Assembly (NCBI GenBank): GCA_964505385.1
Contig: CAZDIA010000001.1
Span: 1 to 64,000 of the forward strand
Length of the DNA: 64,000 nt
Source of the DNA: SLJN01 sp964505385
GTDB taxonomy: Bacteria; Bacteroidota; Rhodothermia; Balneolales; Natronogracilivirgulaceae
Direction: 5' to 3'
Position numbers and translations under genes: made by a program. The notes beneath the pieces were generated by a model. It was not told where the DNA came from. It worked only from the letters and a program-made list of their open reading frames with translations, and searched no databases. This document shows positions 63,945-64,000 of this stretch, one piece after another. Numbering within the stretch: position 1 is the stretch's first letter; the number at the start of each line of letters is the position of its first letter.

Positions 63945-64000
63945 TTTACTACAGGTTTTTTGCGATTCTTTTTGCGTCCGTTTTGATACTTTGCTTCGCG
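63938..64000 (+). CDS. N-terminus of a secreted protein, cut by window edge
   Basis: ATG at 63938 (GTG 63941 also possible) opens MVIYYRFFAILFASVLILCFA up to the edge, a basic then hydrophobic signal peptide. It overlaps the PorV-like stop by 7 nt, so the two genes are translationally coupled. The mature protein is outside the window. Confidence 0.6.
   Translation, partial: MVIYYRFFAILFASVLILCFA

Noticed and set aside
1..64000. CRISPR arrays, rRNA and tRNA genes
   Set aside because: The periodic repeats are adjacent units of 7-9 nt without unique spacers, so not CRISPR; no tRNA or rRNA sequence was recognised by eye.

Overview
The window looks like the chromosome of a halophilic member of the Bacteroidota/Rhodothermota-Balneolota lineage. 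The reasons are: two SusC/SusD outer-membrane uptake operons, type IX secretion (T9SS) sorting domains on secreted proteins, a PorD-type T9SS component (DUF4835), GWxTD and PorV/PorQ-like proteins, very acidic secreted proteins, and promoters of the Bacteroidota type (TTG/TTTG, 19-20 nt, TAnnTTTG). The assignment is inference from gene content; there is no rRNA or tRNA in the window to confirm it. The window also contains an assembly gap of exactly 100 N (17945-18044).

Left part (1-20 kb): housekeeping genes. A minus-strand operon encodes a trans-sulfuration enzyme (metB-like), a small lipoprotein and a thiolase. Next come two tandem TPR lipoproteins, ridA, an operon of FAH-family hydrolase, M23 peptidase and GWxTD protein, and rplU-rpmA. 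A three-gene membrane cassette (YqjD/YqjE-like), TolC, an orphan ABC ATPase, a CrtI-like oxidoreductase, two rhomboid genes (the second cut by the gap) and ispG (5' end lost in the gap) follow.

Centre (20-44.5 kb): a duplicated starch/maltodextrin utilisation locus. Each copy is susC-susD-susE-like-lacI. Copy 1 is followed by a T9SS-exported GH13 amylase and a T9SS-exported protein with a duplicated domain. Copy 2 is followed by two paralogous GH13 enzymes. Both susC genes lie about 430-470 nt behind a Bacteroidota promoter whose spacer carries a cre-like LacI palindrome (GTAAGCGCTTTC / GAAAGCGCTTTC) that abuts the -7 element. The inferred scheme is that the LacI paralogues sense sugar and jointly repress both operons, exported amylases cut the polymer, SusE/SusD bind it and SusC imports the pieces. 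Between the two last GH13 genes sits a small decayed island: a ribbon-helix-helix antitoxin with its operator, a frameshifted PIN toxin and the tail of a Fic gene.

Right part (44.5-64 kb): a PQQ-type propeller lipoprotein, an unrecognised periplasmic/membrane protein, an Lrp/AsnC regulator, serS, sucD, tex, a hisN-like phosphatase, an M1-peptidase-like protein that has lost its zinc motif, an SLC45-type MFS transporter with a TM2-like insert, a metallophosphoesterase, an LpoA-like binding protein, PorD and a PorV-like barrel.

Several gene-free stretches hold short palindromic repeat elements that the genes do not explain. One family has at least four copies, with a conserved ~40-nt end block followed by 7-nt tandem repeats arranged as inverted arms. 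A second family has 8-nt-periodic inverted arms. These are the most unusual structural signal in the window.
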